A stretch of 64,000 nucleotides of DNA from Kryptolebias marmoratus (lineage: Eukaryota > Chordata > Actinopteri > Cyprinodontiformes > Rivulidae). The notes under the pieces are model-generated. The model had not been told where the DNA came from, searched no databases, and saw nothing but the letters and a program-made list of their open reading frames with translations. Made by a program: the position numbers and the translations under genes. Where the stretch lies: NCBI RefSeq assembly GCF_001649575.2, contig NC_051434.1, positions 11,874,761 to 11,938,760 of the forward strand, in the 5' to 3' direction. How positions within the stretch are numbered: the stretch's first letter is position 1; each line of letters begins with the position of its first letter. Below are positions 1 through 11,340 of the stretch, piece by piece.

Positions 1-1781
1 AATCTAAAAGAAGAACTCGTGGTTTTACAAACCTTAATTTACAATTTACAAGTACGCAGGTTTTGTTGTGTTGGAGCAACAAGATTTTAAAGCATGTAAA
101 TACTACTCGTTTTAATATTTAGATTTAAACAACCAAGTTTAGGGGAACCAGTTGAAGTAACGGAAGAAGGTAAGTCAGACATTTTGTTTCTTGCGGGAGT
201 AGCTGCCAAGACCTTGTCACTCCGGTCAAAACAAACGCCCGTTCCCTCGAAACGACCTCACCCAGAGAGCGATCTGCAACAGGTGAAACGGTTACCTTTC
301 AACAGTGCGACCAAAGTGGTGCGGATCGCCACAGATTTGCTTTTCCTGTCAGCAGAACTGCACCAACGCCATTTTGCGCGGAGAACGGGATTCATTAGGC
401 CCGGCTTAAAGGCCAACGCCGCCGTCTGTCCGCTCCGTGGCACATTACGCCACCTCCAGGCTGACTTGTCCCTTTGTGGAGTTATTTTTTTTAATATAAA
501 ACAGGTGCTCGATCAAACAAGCGCGCCACTCAGATTACCTTCTGGCCTCAAAAGGGGCCCAGCTTAATTATTTACCACTTTAATTTGCTTTACCGTACGT
601 TTTGTGTCCAATTTCAGCTACGGTGTCGAGAGTTTTTCATATCCTTCACGCCTGGGCGACGACTCGTTGGACGTGAAAGGCTAAAAGCCCCCCGAGGTGG
701 CTGGTCGCCGCAGGTTTTCCCGTGGTGGGGGTCGCAGGCGACGCTCCGGAGATGGTTATCTCGGGCGCAGCTGTTGTAGGTGTTGGCGTAGGCCTCTAAT
801 GAGTTTCGTTAATAACCCTGGGGATGGGATCATGTTCAGATCAGTTCACCGGGATGTTAGACCGACCACCTTTTTATGAAAATAATGAACGTACGTCTGA
901 TTCCCTGCCGAAATGATGCACTGAAATGAACGGAGATCACCTCAGGACCCCCCTAATAGGTGTTTCGCGACCCACAGCGGGGCCACGAACCGAGCATTGA
1001 GAACCATTCTTAGGAATCTGAATTTATGTCTGAAAGGTGCATTTAAGGGGTCAAATGATCAGACAGCTCAAGTCATTTAAATGTGAAAAAGATTTATGCA
1101 GGTTTATGTTAAATTATAACAAGTTCAAGCAGCCGCTTCAACTACAGCACAAACGGCCTCCTTCAAATTAAAAGCCCAAAAGTTTCTTGTCTAATATTTG
1201 ATCAAATTTCAAAATGTACCCGATGGTTTACGAAGTTTGTTTATTGATTATGTAGTTTAGTCGGGGCAAAAATAAAAATAATAAAAAAAACCTCGTCACC
1301 AGCTCTTCAAGTTCAAGTCAATCCGCTCGGTTTTATTTTGGTAATCACAAACCGGAAACGCTGATGCTAGCTTCGCTAGCTTAGCGTTTTATTAAACTTT
1401 GGTGTGTGTGTGAGGGGGTAGAAAAAGTAGCTCCAAAGTCAATTTTGTCGACGTTCAGGGTTTCAAAACAAAACGTTTAGGCCAGGGAGTTGTTGGAAAT
1501 TCCCCAAAAAATATTTAAAAAAAGGAGACGACATGCGCGCGTCTGCCGCGAGGCACGAGTCTCGATCCAGATTTGTCTCGTCCGAATTTCCGCCTCTGCC
1601 TGCCAGAGGCGATAATCTTTTCTTCGAGCTAATCTAATCCGAGCCTGCTAATCCTGTCACCTCCACCCAGAGCTCTCGCGGGGCTGGAGGCTCTCCAGAA
1701 AGGAGGAGCGCCTCTGCTTTCACTCGCCAATGAAGTTGAGACACTTCGGAGTTCCGGTGAATAAGTAACGACGCCGTGGGC

Positions 1782-1782
<1 letters not shown>

Positions 1783-1814
<32 letters not shown>
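1783..1814. repeat. (AC)16 microsatellite
   Basis: An uninterrupted AC dinucleotide run of about 32 bp, 140 bp upstream of the GALNT12 start codon. Read directly from the sequence. Confidence 0.95.
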
Positions 1815-1816
<2 letters not shown>

Positions 1817-1837
1817 AGTTAGTTTGGAGTCATGTGC

Positions 1838-1953
1838 TTTTAAAAACTGGACTCAGTCGAGCGGAAGCGTGAAGTTTGTTTTACTTCATTCTTACTCCAG
1901 CAGGGCATGAAACCTCGACCTAACTTCGGACAGCGTCTCGAGGAAGCGGCGCC
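1838..1953 (+). promoter_or_regulatory. Probable GALNT12 promoter-proximal/5'UTR region
   Basis: A weak TATA-like TTTTAAAAA lies at 1838-1846, about 110 bp before the GALNT12 ATG. The transcription start cannot be read from sequence. If transcripts start near here, an upstream ATG at 1907 opens a 40-codon frame ending with TAG at 2027-2029. It overlaps the GALNT12 start in another frame. Confidence 0.25.
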
Positions 1954-4900
1954 ATGGCCGCGTGCCGGCGAAGGAACCGACCCAAAGTGCTCGTCCTCCT
2001 CCTCGGCGTCACCCTGCTGGGATACTTAGTGCTTTTCAGACGCTCCGGGGAAGCTGGCGCCGCGAGCCGACGCGAGGAAGCGGAGGTCCGGGAGGAGGAG
2101 GGGGGGAAAGAGGAGGCCCGCGGGCCGAGGGCGAGCGACGAGCGGCTCGACAAGCCCGTCTACGAGAAGCCTCCCCTGGACCCCAACGCCCCGGGGGAGA
2201 TGGGGAGAGCCCTGAGGCTGGAGCTGGAGGGAGAGGAGAGGAGGAAGGAGGAGGAGGGCATCAGCAGGCACCAGATCAACACGTATGTCAGCGACAGGAT
2301 CTCGCTGCACCGCCGGCTGCCGGAGAGGTGGAACCCGCTGTGAGTGATCCAGCTGTCCTCGTGTCCACAACAGGGTTTGTCTCAGTTTGGACACGAGCTT
2401 GGGTGGGGTGGTAACTGTCACTGGTTAGAGATAAACACTTTGATTAGTCTAAACACCAAAGTGAAGACGTGAAGAAGTCTCCAGCTCCAGCCTCGATTAG
2501 TGAGCTCTCTGTCTCTCTCTTTTTTTTTTCTTTGCATGTCTCAGTTGCAGAAACCACAAGTACGACTACAGGTCCCTGCCGACGACCTCCGTGGTGATCG
2601 CCTTCTACAACGAGGCCTGGACCACCCTGCTGAGGACGGTCCACAGCGTGCTGGAGACGTCCCCGGACGTCCTGCTCACCGAGGTGGTGCTGGTGGACGA
2701 CTACAGCGACAGAGGTAGAGAGTCATGGGCGGACGGGTGGGGGGGGGTTGTTAAAGGCTGCTCACACGGACGGGTGGAGCGCTGGTGGACGGACTGAGAC
2801 GTGGGCGGGCGGCGTGCGTGTAAGACACGTCGCCTCCACAGCAGCAAACATTAAAAGTCCTCGGACCTGTTTACAAATATGCAAAGCATTGTTTGATTAG
2901 GAGTATTTTCCTGTTCGTCTACTTCCTTACAGAGGTGGCACTGCGGGAACTTGGATCCTGAGGAAACTCGTTTAAGCTTTTTGCCTTTTGACCCATTCCT
3001 CTACACCAATGATTCCCAAAGCTGGGGTCGGGACCCCAACGTGGGTCACACAACACCAAGTAGGGGTCCATAGATAATCTCCAGACATCAAGTTACAATT
3101 AAAACACCAGTTTTTATGATATATTTACACCATAATTGTTACAGAGAATTGAAATACAAATCATTTAATGATTTTAAAAAGCAACAAAATGGATGTTAAG
3201 ACTGTTTGTGTTGTTGTTATGCCCTTATTTAATAGAGTCATGAGCACTTTTTGATGTTCAAACAGCCAACAGATGGGGTCACGGTTATTTTATGGGTCGG
3301 AAGCTGAAAAGTTTTGGGCACCTCTGCTCCGCACGTTGCTTGCTGTAGCTGTCGGTAAACTGGCAACATAAGAAGCCATTTATACGAGTGCGGCGACGCC
3401 GCCGGTGTTATGTTCAGATCCACCCCCCCCCGTCTGCTCGTAAAAAAATCTGTTTCCAAAGTGAACAGAAGCGAGGCGCTCTCTGAGAGCAGAGAACACT
3501 GATGGGCGGATCTCAGCTCTGAGTTCAGCTTTCGTCAAACAGTTCAGGTGGGAAGACGTCAGACGTTACATCTTGGCCATGGCTGCACGAGTCGCAGCAG
3601 TTAGACTCTCGCTGACACGGCCTGAGGACACGGAGGAGGAGGAAAACCAGGTGTGGCTGCGGCGAGGGTTTGTTGGTAACGGCAGGTGACGGCGATTGTC
3701 CTCCCGTCGCGTCTTCCCCAAACAAATATTCGAGCCGGCTTTCATTGGGCTTCACTTCCCTTCGCAGCTCACCTGAAGGAGCCGCTGGAGAAGTACCTGT
3801 CGGGCCTGAGGAAGGTGCGTTTGGTGCGCGCCACGAAGCGGGAGGGGCTGGTGCGGGCCCGGCTGCTCGGGGCGTCCATCGCCACGGGTGACGTGCTGAC
3901 CTTCCTGGACTGCCACTGCGAGTGCCACGAGGGTTGGTTGGAGCCTCTCCTCCACAGGTGAGAAGAGGACCACACCACCCTTTCTCTTTAAGGCTTTTAC
4001 TGTTTTTATTTTCTTTTAAGTCAGTAACGAGCAGACGCTTGGAGAGGAACGACGTTCTTCCTGTGTTCTCTCCCCCAGGATCAAAGAGGAGCCGAAGGCG
4101 GTGGTGTGCCCCGTCATCGACGTGATCGACTGGAACACCTTCCAGTACTTGGGCAACGCCGGCGAGCCTCAGATTGGAGGCTTTGACTGGCGGCTGGTCT
4201 TCACCTGGCACGCTGTGCCGGATTACGAGCAGAAACGCCGCCGCTCACCCACCGACGTCATCAGGTTTGTTGTTCGCGGGGAAAAAGGAGGCGGAGGGAC
4301 GCCCGCGTGTCGGCGCTGTGGCTCGCTAAATCCTGTAGGGTTTCGTCTCCAGGTCTCCTACCATGGCAGGTGGGCTGTTTTCTGTGAGCAAGAGCTACTT
4401 CCATTACCTGGGGACGTACGACACGGGGATGGAGGTGTGGGGAGGAGAAAACCTGGAGTTTTCCTTCCGGGTAGGAAGTAATTTACATGTTCTCCAAGCT
4501 TTACGCAAGTCTGGAAGTTCTCAGCGTTTGTATCTGGTTTAAATTTACTGAGGAATATTTCTGCAAACCACAGTGATTGAATTATTGCTCCCCAGCTAAA
4601 GAAAACAGGCTCTAACACTTTGATTGCAGTGAAGAATTTGGACAACTCTTCTCCTGCAGTAAATCAGTTTCCCCGCGGGAAGGAACTTGAAGGGATGCAA
4701 AACGCGGCTTTCTCCCGCTCCGCAGGATCGCGCTCGCTTCCGCGAACCGAGTCCGAGCTGAGAGGCTAACCGAGTCCCCGGCGGCGCTGTGGTTGATGTC
4801 TTGCAGATCTGGCAGTGCGGCGGCAGCCTGGAGATCCACCCGTGCTCCCACGTGGGCCACGTGTTCCCCAAGAAGGCCCCGTACTCGCGGAGCAAGGCAC

Positions 4901-7632
4901 TGGCGAACAGCGTGAGGGCGGCTGAGGTCTGGATGGACGAATACAAGGAGCTCTACTACCATCGCAACCCCCACGCACGGCTGGTGAGTCCTCGCAGATG
5001 GCGCGAGCGCGCTCGGGGCGGGCGGTGGGGAGGAGGGGGTTGAGCACAACCGGAGCGATTGTTTGAGCAGATTTCAACTGGAGGTTTTGTTTTGCTCACT
5101 CGTCACATAAAAAAAAAAAAGGACTAAGCTCCACCCGGGCTGTAAAAAAGCTCCCCCTGATTAAGTGACTCTCGTGATACACGAGCAGCAGACACTCGAG
5201 GTGACGGGGGCGTCGGGGCACTCCGGTGTGCGATTACCACCTTTTCCGCGCCGCTCAGGTGCCAGCGGGCGACACTCGCCCGTCCTTCACGGAGGGGGTG
5301 AGATTATCCTGTCCTCGCCGAGCGTGCGGCGCTGTAGTTAACAGGAGAAGCTCTCCGAGCACAGATCAGGTGGCGCTCATCACCCCCCCTTCCTCCTTCC
5401 TCCTCCTCCTCCTCTCATCCACCCGAAAGGAGGAAGTCTCCAAAAGCTAAAACACTGAAACGTTGCTCCTTCCTGATTTAGCAGTTCTTATCCTTAAATT
5501 AGCACATTTCCAACTTTATTTTCCTTTTTATTTTTATTTTTTTTGGGGGGGGGGGGGTGTGTGGTGGGCGTACACTCGCCGCCGAAGTAAAGGAAGTTTT
5601 TTAATCTCCGGCTGCAATCAGCTGCGTCCGCAGACGTGTGTAACTCCGTGCGCTTAAAGGTATTTAGATAAACCCTGTTACGGTCTGCACGCGCACACAC
5701 AAACACGTCCGTCTGCTGAGCGGGGAACGGCCCCGCTTTCGAAACGGCAGACAGCTCCGAGGGCGTGGGGTTACGTGGAGCCGACGGCGCTGCCGAACAC
5801 ACACCCTGAGCTCATCGGGGGGGGCTTTTTGCTCGTTTGCAGGAGGCCTTCGGCGACGTGACGGAGCGCAAGCTGCTGAAAGAGAAGCTGGGGTGCAAGG
5901 ACTTCAGGTGGTACCTGGACAACGTTTACCCCGACATCCCCGTCCCCCAGGATCGACCCGGCATGTTTGGAATGGTGAGATCCAAACACGTCTGCGTCCG
6001 AAAGCGGCAACAGTTTGTTCCCTTTGAGTATTTTCTGACATATAAGTAAAATTGTGACAAAATGACAGGTAAATGAGTAACATCCTGAGCGTTTTATTGA
6101 CCTCCCCAGCTGAAGAACCAGGGCAAGACCAACTACTGCTTTGACTACAACCCCATAGACGAGCACGCCATCGTGGGCCAAAGGGTCATCCTGTACCAGT
6201 GTCACGGCATGGGTCAGAACCAGGTAGGAGTGGCAAAACTCCACTGAAACTTGTGGTTTATAGAAAAGAACTGTTAATAATATGATTCAGTTTGTTGCTT
6301 TCATTAGTCAGAAAACATCCCGTTTGTCAAAAATCTGCATGGAAGCCAACTAGGAGCGTCCATGTTCTGTCAGTTTGAGCGCCTGAGGAGATTAGAAGGT
6401 TTCAAATCATAACTTTCTTGAGTCTTATTGCAAAACACAAATCTGCAGCTAACTGCCTCTAAGCTGGGTTTAAAAAACAATGAAGTCGTGTTAACCTTAA
6501 AGCAAACCTGGCTGTCCTCTTCCTCCTCCTCCTCCTCCTCCTCCTCGTCAGCGTCAGAAACGGCAGCCCTGATCTCGTCTCGTCCCAGGCTGCAGGGATT
6601 TGTGGCTGTCTGTACAAACCTGTGAATAATTAGAGCCGTGTACCGACCTCAGATTGCACAACGCGTCGGTGCCGTCGATCCGGACCGCGCGTTTCCCAAC
6701 TCTTGTTTTCTCGGGGATCGGCCATAAAGTGCCGGCACTTAGAGATACGTAAATATGACTCAGCAAAAAAACAAAAAAGCAGCAACGTCTGCTTGGTTCA
6801 GTAACAAACAAAAAAATCTTAATTAAAGGAGATAACTTGTTGAGTTTAAAGTCTTAGATTTCGAAGCTAACCCAGTCGATTTCCCCCCCCCCTTTTTTTT
6901 TCGCCGCAGTTCTTTGAGTTCTCAGTGGACGGGGAGATCTGCTACAACACCAGGGACCCGGCCGGGTGCGTTGTGGGCGACAGCGTGAGCACCTACCTGA
7001 ACATGCAGCTGTGCAAGAGGCGAGGACAGCCTGTCCCCACCAGCCAGAAGTTCGTCTTCCGAAAGGTAAGACAAAACGTTTGGCTTCTGCTCTTCTGGGT
7101 CCTCCGTTTTTTTTAAACATTCAAACAAAACACTATGACCTCATTTGAACAGATATGTTTAAATTTTCTGGGTTGAATGTGGAGTTGAATTTGAGAAACC
7201 TGCACATCATTCAAGGACACAGAAGGCCTCAGAGAGTTTGTTTTCCCGCCCAGCGCTGGGAGCCGAATGTAGCCGATGTTTGTAGCACAACAATGCCATC
7301 TAAATGTAAATGCAGTGAAAGAAATAAGTAAATAAAGATGGAGTGAATGTAGGAAGGGCGCGTAAGGCAGAGGAATGAGGAAATCAAGGAGAAATGGGAG
7401 TCGGGGGGTGGCTGTTCCTGCACCCGGTGAGGCGCGGGAGCGACCCGCCCGCAGCTGATGGTTTTCGTTCTCAAATACTTCTGCTCCTTTCCAGGACGGG
7501 AGTCTGTTCCACGTCCAGAGCCAGAAGTGCGTCGAGGCCGTGGACAAAACGGACAACGGGACGCCAGCGCCCTCGCTGCAGCCCTGCTCCGACAGCGCCC
7601 GGCAGAAGTGGTTTTTCCAGGAGAGGATTTAA
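1954..7632 (+). CDS. galnt12: Polypeptide N-acetylgalactosaminyltransferase 12 (ten exons, complete)
   Basis: Ten exons join in frame to 588 codons: 1954-2339, 2545-2714, 3768-3957, 4079-4264, 4353-4470, 4807-4983, 5843-5974, 6110-6223, 6910-7065, 7495-7632. All introns are GT-AG. The family starts mucin-type O-glycosylation by moving GalNAc from UDP-GalNAc to Ser/Thr in the Golgi. Visible parts: short basic cytoplasmic tail (1-11), membrane anchor (about 12-28), Arg/Glu-rich stem, then a GT-A catalytic domain. The metal-binding DCH motif is at 233-235, the Gal/GalNAc-T motif [11 protein letters not shown] at 340-350, and the GHVF histidine at 368. A ricin-type lectin domain follows (about 455-588) with QKW at 580-582. 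Human GALNT12 is 581 residues and, from memory, matches along the whole length (for example [17 protein letters not shown] and [15 protein letters not shown]). The ATG at 1954 has a strong context (G at -3 and +4). No frameshift or missing catalytic residue is seen. GALNT12 over its close paralogue GALNT4 rests on overall resemblance and on GABBR2 nearby. Confidence 0.96.
2715..3767 (+). other. GALNT12 intron 2 (longest intron, carries a MITE)
   Basis: At 1053 bp this is the largest of the nine introns. The others are about 205, 121, 88, 336, 859, 135, 686 and 429 bp. The size is partly explained by the hAT-like insertion at 3007-3326. I see no other gene in it. Confidence 0.85.
3007..3326. 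mobile_element. hAT-like miniature inverted-repeat element
   Basis: The left end reads CAATGATTCCCAAAG followed by a GGGGTCGGGACCCC block. The reverse complement of the right end begins CAGAGGTGCCCAAAACTTT, so the termini are imperfect inverted repeats of hAT type. Flanks are CTCTACAC (2999-3006) and CTCCGCAC (3327-3334), a 6/8-matching 8-bp target-site duplication as expected for hAT. No transposase frame is present, so it is non-autonomous. Confidence 0.6.
6517..6546. repeat. (TCC)n trinucleotide repeat in GALNT12 intron 8
   Basis: A direct run of TCC units, about ten copies, lying inside the intron between exons 8 and 9. Confidence 0.85.
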
Positions 7633-7870
7633 AGGGACGAAACGGCGGGGGGGGAAAAAAGTCCCGTTCTTTTTCCAGAAGAGGACCGTGAGTGGATTTA
7701 ATGGCTTCATTCCGAATGTTTTATCCTTTTACCCCCCCGCCTGAAGCTGCTCGGCCTCCTCGGGTTGTTTCCGTGCACCAGCTGGACCGACAGGAAACTG
7801 GTTCTGCCAGCTTCCTGTTTTCTGAAACGCCTTTTTTTTTTTCCAATAAACAGAACACGGAATATTCTTT
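7633..7870 (+). other. GALNT12 3'UTR
   Basis: Sequence from the TAA at 7630-7632 to about 20 bp past the AATAAA at 7845-7850. The UTR is short, about 235 nt, if this signal is used. Confidence 0.6.
7845..7850 (+). terminator. GALNT12 polyadenylation signal AATAAA
   Basis: Canonical AATAAA about 215 bp after the GALNT12 stop codon, on the same strand and preceded by a T-rich stretch. It is the first such hexamer after the stop. Confidence 0.65.
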
Positions 7871-10020
7871 AGCTCTCGACCAAAACGACTCACCGGACTA
7901 AAACAGGACGGGGAGACGAACACGGTGTATCTGCCTGAAAGAAAAGAGGTTTTGTTTAAACGGAGGCCGTTTTGTCCTGCAGAGGGCGCCAGCGCTCCTC
8001 TCTTCAGCTGCTCTTGTTTGTGGTGAGACAGTTTTTTCACAGCTGTTTTTCAGGACCCTTTTACAGAAAGCAGCAACTACCTGATAAATTATTTACACCG
8101 GTGGCCCAAAAAACTCATAGATTACAGGCCAGTGCCTTACAATCTTATTTTTAATCATGTAATAACTGAAAAAACAACAAAAAGAAGAGAAAACTGCAGC
8201 CTTACTCTGCTTTTTTTTTTTACTTTTTACTTAACATAATGTTCATCCTTTGGTGTTTACATAACAAGCAGCCTAAAATCCTGAATTCTTGCCATATTAA
8301 TTGCTTCAGCTGGGGCTTTTTTTTAATTTTAGGTTTAAAGATTTATGCTTTGTTTACTCAGATCTGGTTAGGAGTAAACGCTGAGATCACGTCGATTGCT
8401 GCTTCCTGTTGGAGAAAACGCACCACGACTTTTGGTCAAGGAAGTTCTTTACGTCGCAAGTGTGTGCACACGCCTTCAGCTCTTCCCCGGAGAGTGTGTG
8501 TGTGTGTGTTTTACTCTGCCGGGCCGTGCCGGTGTCAGCGCTCGTCTCTCAGAACCTCTGCGTCCGAAGCGGGCCGTTCGGTGGCGAGCAGCGGAGAAGC
8601 GGACGGTCTCTCCGGAGAGCCGCGACCCCAGCCCTGTTCTTCATCACCTTCTTCTTTTTCCTTTCCCTCCATGTCGGAGGCGTTCAGTGGTAGGCTTTAT
8701 CTGCTGGACTCCGGTCACGTGGAGCGCTTCGACACTCTCCTGCGTTTGGCTTTTTCGAAAAAAACCGACGCCATCAGGAGGACGTTTTTGACAGCAGAAG
8801 CCGATAACGGAGCTGACTGAATGAAGCTAACCCCCCCCCCCTTCCGTCCCGCTCAGAAGAACTTGTTAGCAGCTAGTGTTAAAAGGACCGTGACGGCGAA
8901 ATAGATTTTCGATATTGATTCGGCGTGCGTGTGCGCTCGCACGACGACGACGAATGGAGCAATTTCCAAAAAGCAGCACAGCTGGGGAGCCGAACGAGAA
9001 TCCCCCTCCATTTGCCAAATGTAATGAATGCGGACTGACGTGCGACGCTGTCGCAGGAAGTTGATAACATCTGTATGCGCGGGCCTAACGACGCAGCGTC
9101 AGATTGATTATGTGCCGTTTTGCACACACACACACACACACACACACTCTGGAAGACATTACTACGAGACGTTGATATTGAGTCGGAGAGAAGCTTAAAA
9201 TGAGTTCCAAGCTCTCTGAAATATGGACCTAATTACGGGACTTGGCTTCGCTGTGGCTCGTAAGGAAGCTTTTTGTCGGGGTTATGGGTTGTACGGCGCT
9301 AAGTGGAGTGGACCAAATGACCAGTGGGGGGACAGTATTGTTTATAGTAGGAGGGAAGAAGCATCTGGTTCGCAGTCGGGCGATCTGGACGGCGTGCACC
9401 GATCGGCCGTCACGATGGGACCACTCACAGGTGAGGCGAGCAGCACTGCTGGTCCCGCCACCACCTCCTGTTCTTCACACGGGTGGTAAATTCTGACGCT
9501 CAGCCACCTGAACACAGCTGCTTGTGGACGCACGCCGTCCAGGCGGAGTCCCGGGGGGCGAGAGAACCTCAGCGGGCCGCGGCTCCTGGAGACCTGCTTT
9601 GAACAGCCTTCCTGAGCTGGCGACGTCGTCGAATTTTTGTCGCAGGGGGTCTCTCGAGAACACCTGCACGGCAACTCTCTCCTTGGCTAGAAAAAACACC
9701 GTCTTCGTTTCAGAAGCGCGCCACTCAAGTGTAAATCCTAAATGTGGGGGTTTGGGGGGGCTGCAGAGACAGGTACAATGCGGGGAATGAATGAATTTAG
9801 GAAACAGTTTTACAAGCTGTGCGCACAAATAAAAAAAAAAAAAAGTGATTTTTTTTAAAAACTAGCTATGCGGTCGGCAGGTCATTTGGTTGCAAATGCT
9901 TGGAAATCAATGAGAATGCAAGAAAAACAAACATTTAACAGCCCAGGGAGATATTACCACCTGTAGTTATTAAGAATCCATAGTTTATTATAAATCTGTC
10001 AGTCTGAAGAGGGGGCGGGC
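7871..10020. other. Intergenic, no gene recognised
   Basis: Long-looking open frames at 8239-8820 and 9223-9489 show no recognisable domain, no supporting splice sites and low-complexity stretches. I regard them as chance frames. A CA run lies at 9123-9147. Confidence 0.5.
9123..9147. repeat. (CA)n microsatellite
   Basis: Direct run of about 12 CA units. Confidence 0.9.
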
Positions 10021-10029
10021 CGCTCCAAA

Positions 10030-10080
10030 TAAACCTCTGGACTAGTGGTCATAATGTTATGGCTGGCTGGCATAAAACGA
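10030..10080. mobile_element. Terminal fragment resembling a teleost Tc1-type end
   Basis: The string GTGGTCATAATGTTATGGCT followed by GG is characteristic of the termini of a common fish Tc1-like family. No partner end was found nearby, so this is probably a solo or degraded end. It may or may not belong to the transposase remnant that starts about 450 bp downstream. Confidence 0.4.
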
Positions 10081-10519
10081 GCTCGGACAGAAACAGTCTG
10101 AAGTCCTCCCGTGTATCTCGGCTAACTAATAGGAATAAAAAAACCAAACTATTAAAGCAGTGAGCTGATTTATCAGGACGGCCGGCGCTCCGGGTTTTAT
10201 TTATTATCTCCGCCGCCTGAGAACTGTGTGATTATTACGTAACGTTAATAAACAGAGGCTTATTTATTGGACCTGTGTTCGCCGTCTTGTTTTTCTAACC
10301 TTCGTTTTCCTCGCTTTGACTGCGGCCTCCGCCTCTTTTACTGTGGTGGGAGGGGGAGGTTTTTCTCACCGACCCGACCCGGATCCTTGACAAGCTGGAG
10401 CGCCGGACCTCGGAAAAGCTGCTGGCAGCATTGGACCGCGCGGCGCAGCGTTCAAGCTGCTGTTTCTGCTGACGATGATGATGTCACTGAACTCGGGCGT
10501 ATAAAATGAAAGAACGGGT

Positions 10520-11340
10520 CGCCTTTCGGGAGAACTGAGTTCCAAGCGCCGTACCGTGATGGGGAACCTGTGCAGAAGGTCCGCTCGTGATGAAACGTTC
10601 CACAGTCGGCTGTCGGTGGTTTTAGAACAAGGTGGAAGCGATTGGGGAAGTGGGCTCAGAGGATGCACAGAGGTCACCAACGTTCTGCAGAATCAACAGC
10701 TCCAGAACCTCCTGCAGTGTTCAGATCAGCTCAGGAACGGAGAGCAGAGAGCTTCAGGGAGTGGGTTTCCATGGTGAACTGCTGCATCCAAGCCTTCTGA
10801 CACTAAAGCACCAAAGTCGGATGAAGTGGTGTAAAGCACTGCAGCCTCTGGGCGGTAGAGCAGCGGAGACGTGTCCTCTGGAGGGACAAGTCACGCTCCT
10901 CTGGACGGGTCTGGGTTCGGCTGCTGCCAGGAGACCGGTCCCTGTCTGACTGCGTCGTGCCGAGTGTAAGGTTCGGGCGCTTCGGCACATCGAGACATTT
11001 CGGACAATTTCATGCTTCTGAGATTTGTGGGAACAGTTTTGGGGCGGGCCCCTTCCCGTTCCGACACGCCTGCGCACAAAGCAAGGTCCATGCAGACACG
11101 GACGTGGAAGAAACCCGACAGAACACCTTTGGGACGAATCAGAGTGGAGACCGGGGAGCCGGGTGTTCTGTCCAACATCAGCTGACCTCACACCTCCCGT
11201 AAACCCTCCCCAAACCTCGTGGAACACCTTCCCAGAAGAGCTGAAGCTGTCGGCGCTCCAAAGAGTGGGCCGGCAGCTTCTAAAACCCCGCGGATGAAGA
11301 ACGGGACGTCACTCGACTGCTTTGAGCGAATCCATCTTGG
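10520..11340 (+). pseudogene. Degenerate Tc1-like transposase remnant
   Basis: Translated pieces in shifting frames resemble a fish Tc1/mariner DDE transposase in order. They include the GFPW and MKWCKALQP region (10760-10840), a remnant of the VLWSDES block near 10880-10910, LWEQFWGGPLPVP (about 11020-11060), EHLW (about 11120) and a C-terminal KLSALQRVGRQL (about 11245-11280). The segment between KFG and the LWEQF region is shorter than in intact elements I recall, so there is an internal deletion. Several frameshifts and stops mean it cannot encode an active transposase. Confidence 0.7.

Larger units (their letters stand above)
1..1953. other. Upstream region of GALNT12, no gene recognised
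   Basis: I see no recognisable coding sequence here. Short open frames (for example 184-567 and 585-779) show no familiar domain and no splice support. A good donor-like sequence (AAG|GTAAGT) occurs near 169-175, but no convincing exon precedes it. An (AC)n microsatellite lies at 1783-1814. Sequence becomes CpG-richer towards the GALNT12 start. Confidence 0.5.

Noticed and set aside
184..567. 127-codon open frame at the left edge as the end of an upstream gene such as ANKS6
   Set aside because: No ankyrin or SAM-like residues and no supporting polyadenylation or splice pattern.
3525..4211. 228-codon minus-strand open frame over GALNT12 exons 3 and 4
   Set aside because: Antisense shadow of GC-rich coding exons; the plus-strand exons have consistent splice sites and clear homology.
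8239..8820. 193-codon open frame downstream of GALNT12
   Set aside because: Begins inside AT-rich sequence, passes through a GT run (VCVCVF), has no recognisable domain or signal for transcription, and overlaps other open frames of similar length.
9223..9489. 88-codon open frame with no stop-rich context
   Set aside because: No recognised domain, no splice sites in agreement, and composition typical of intergenic DNA.
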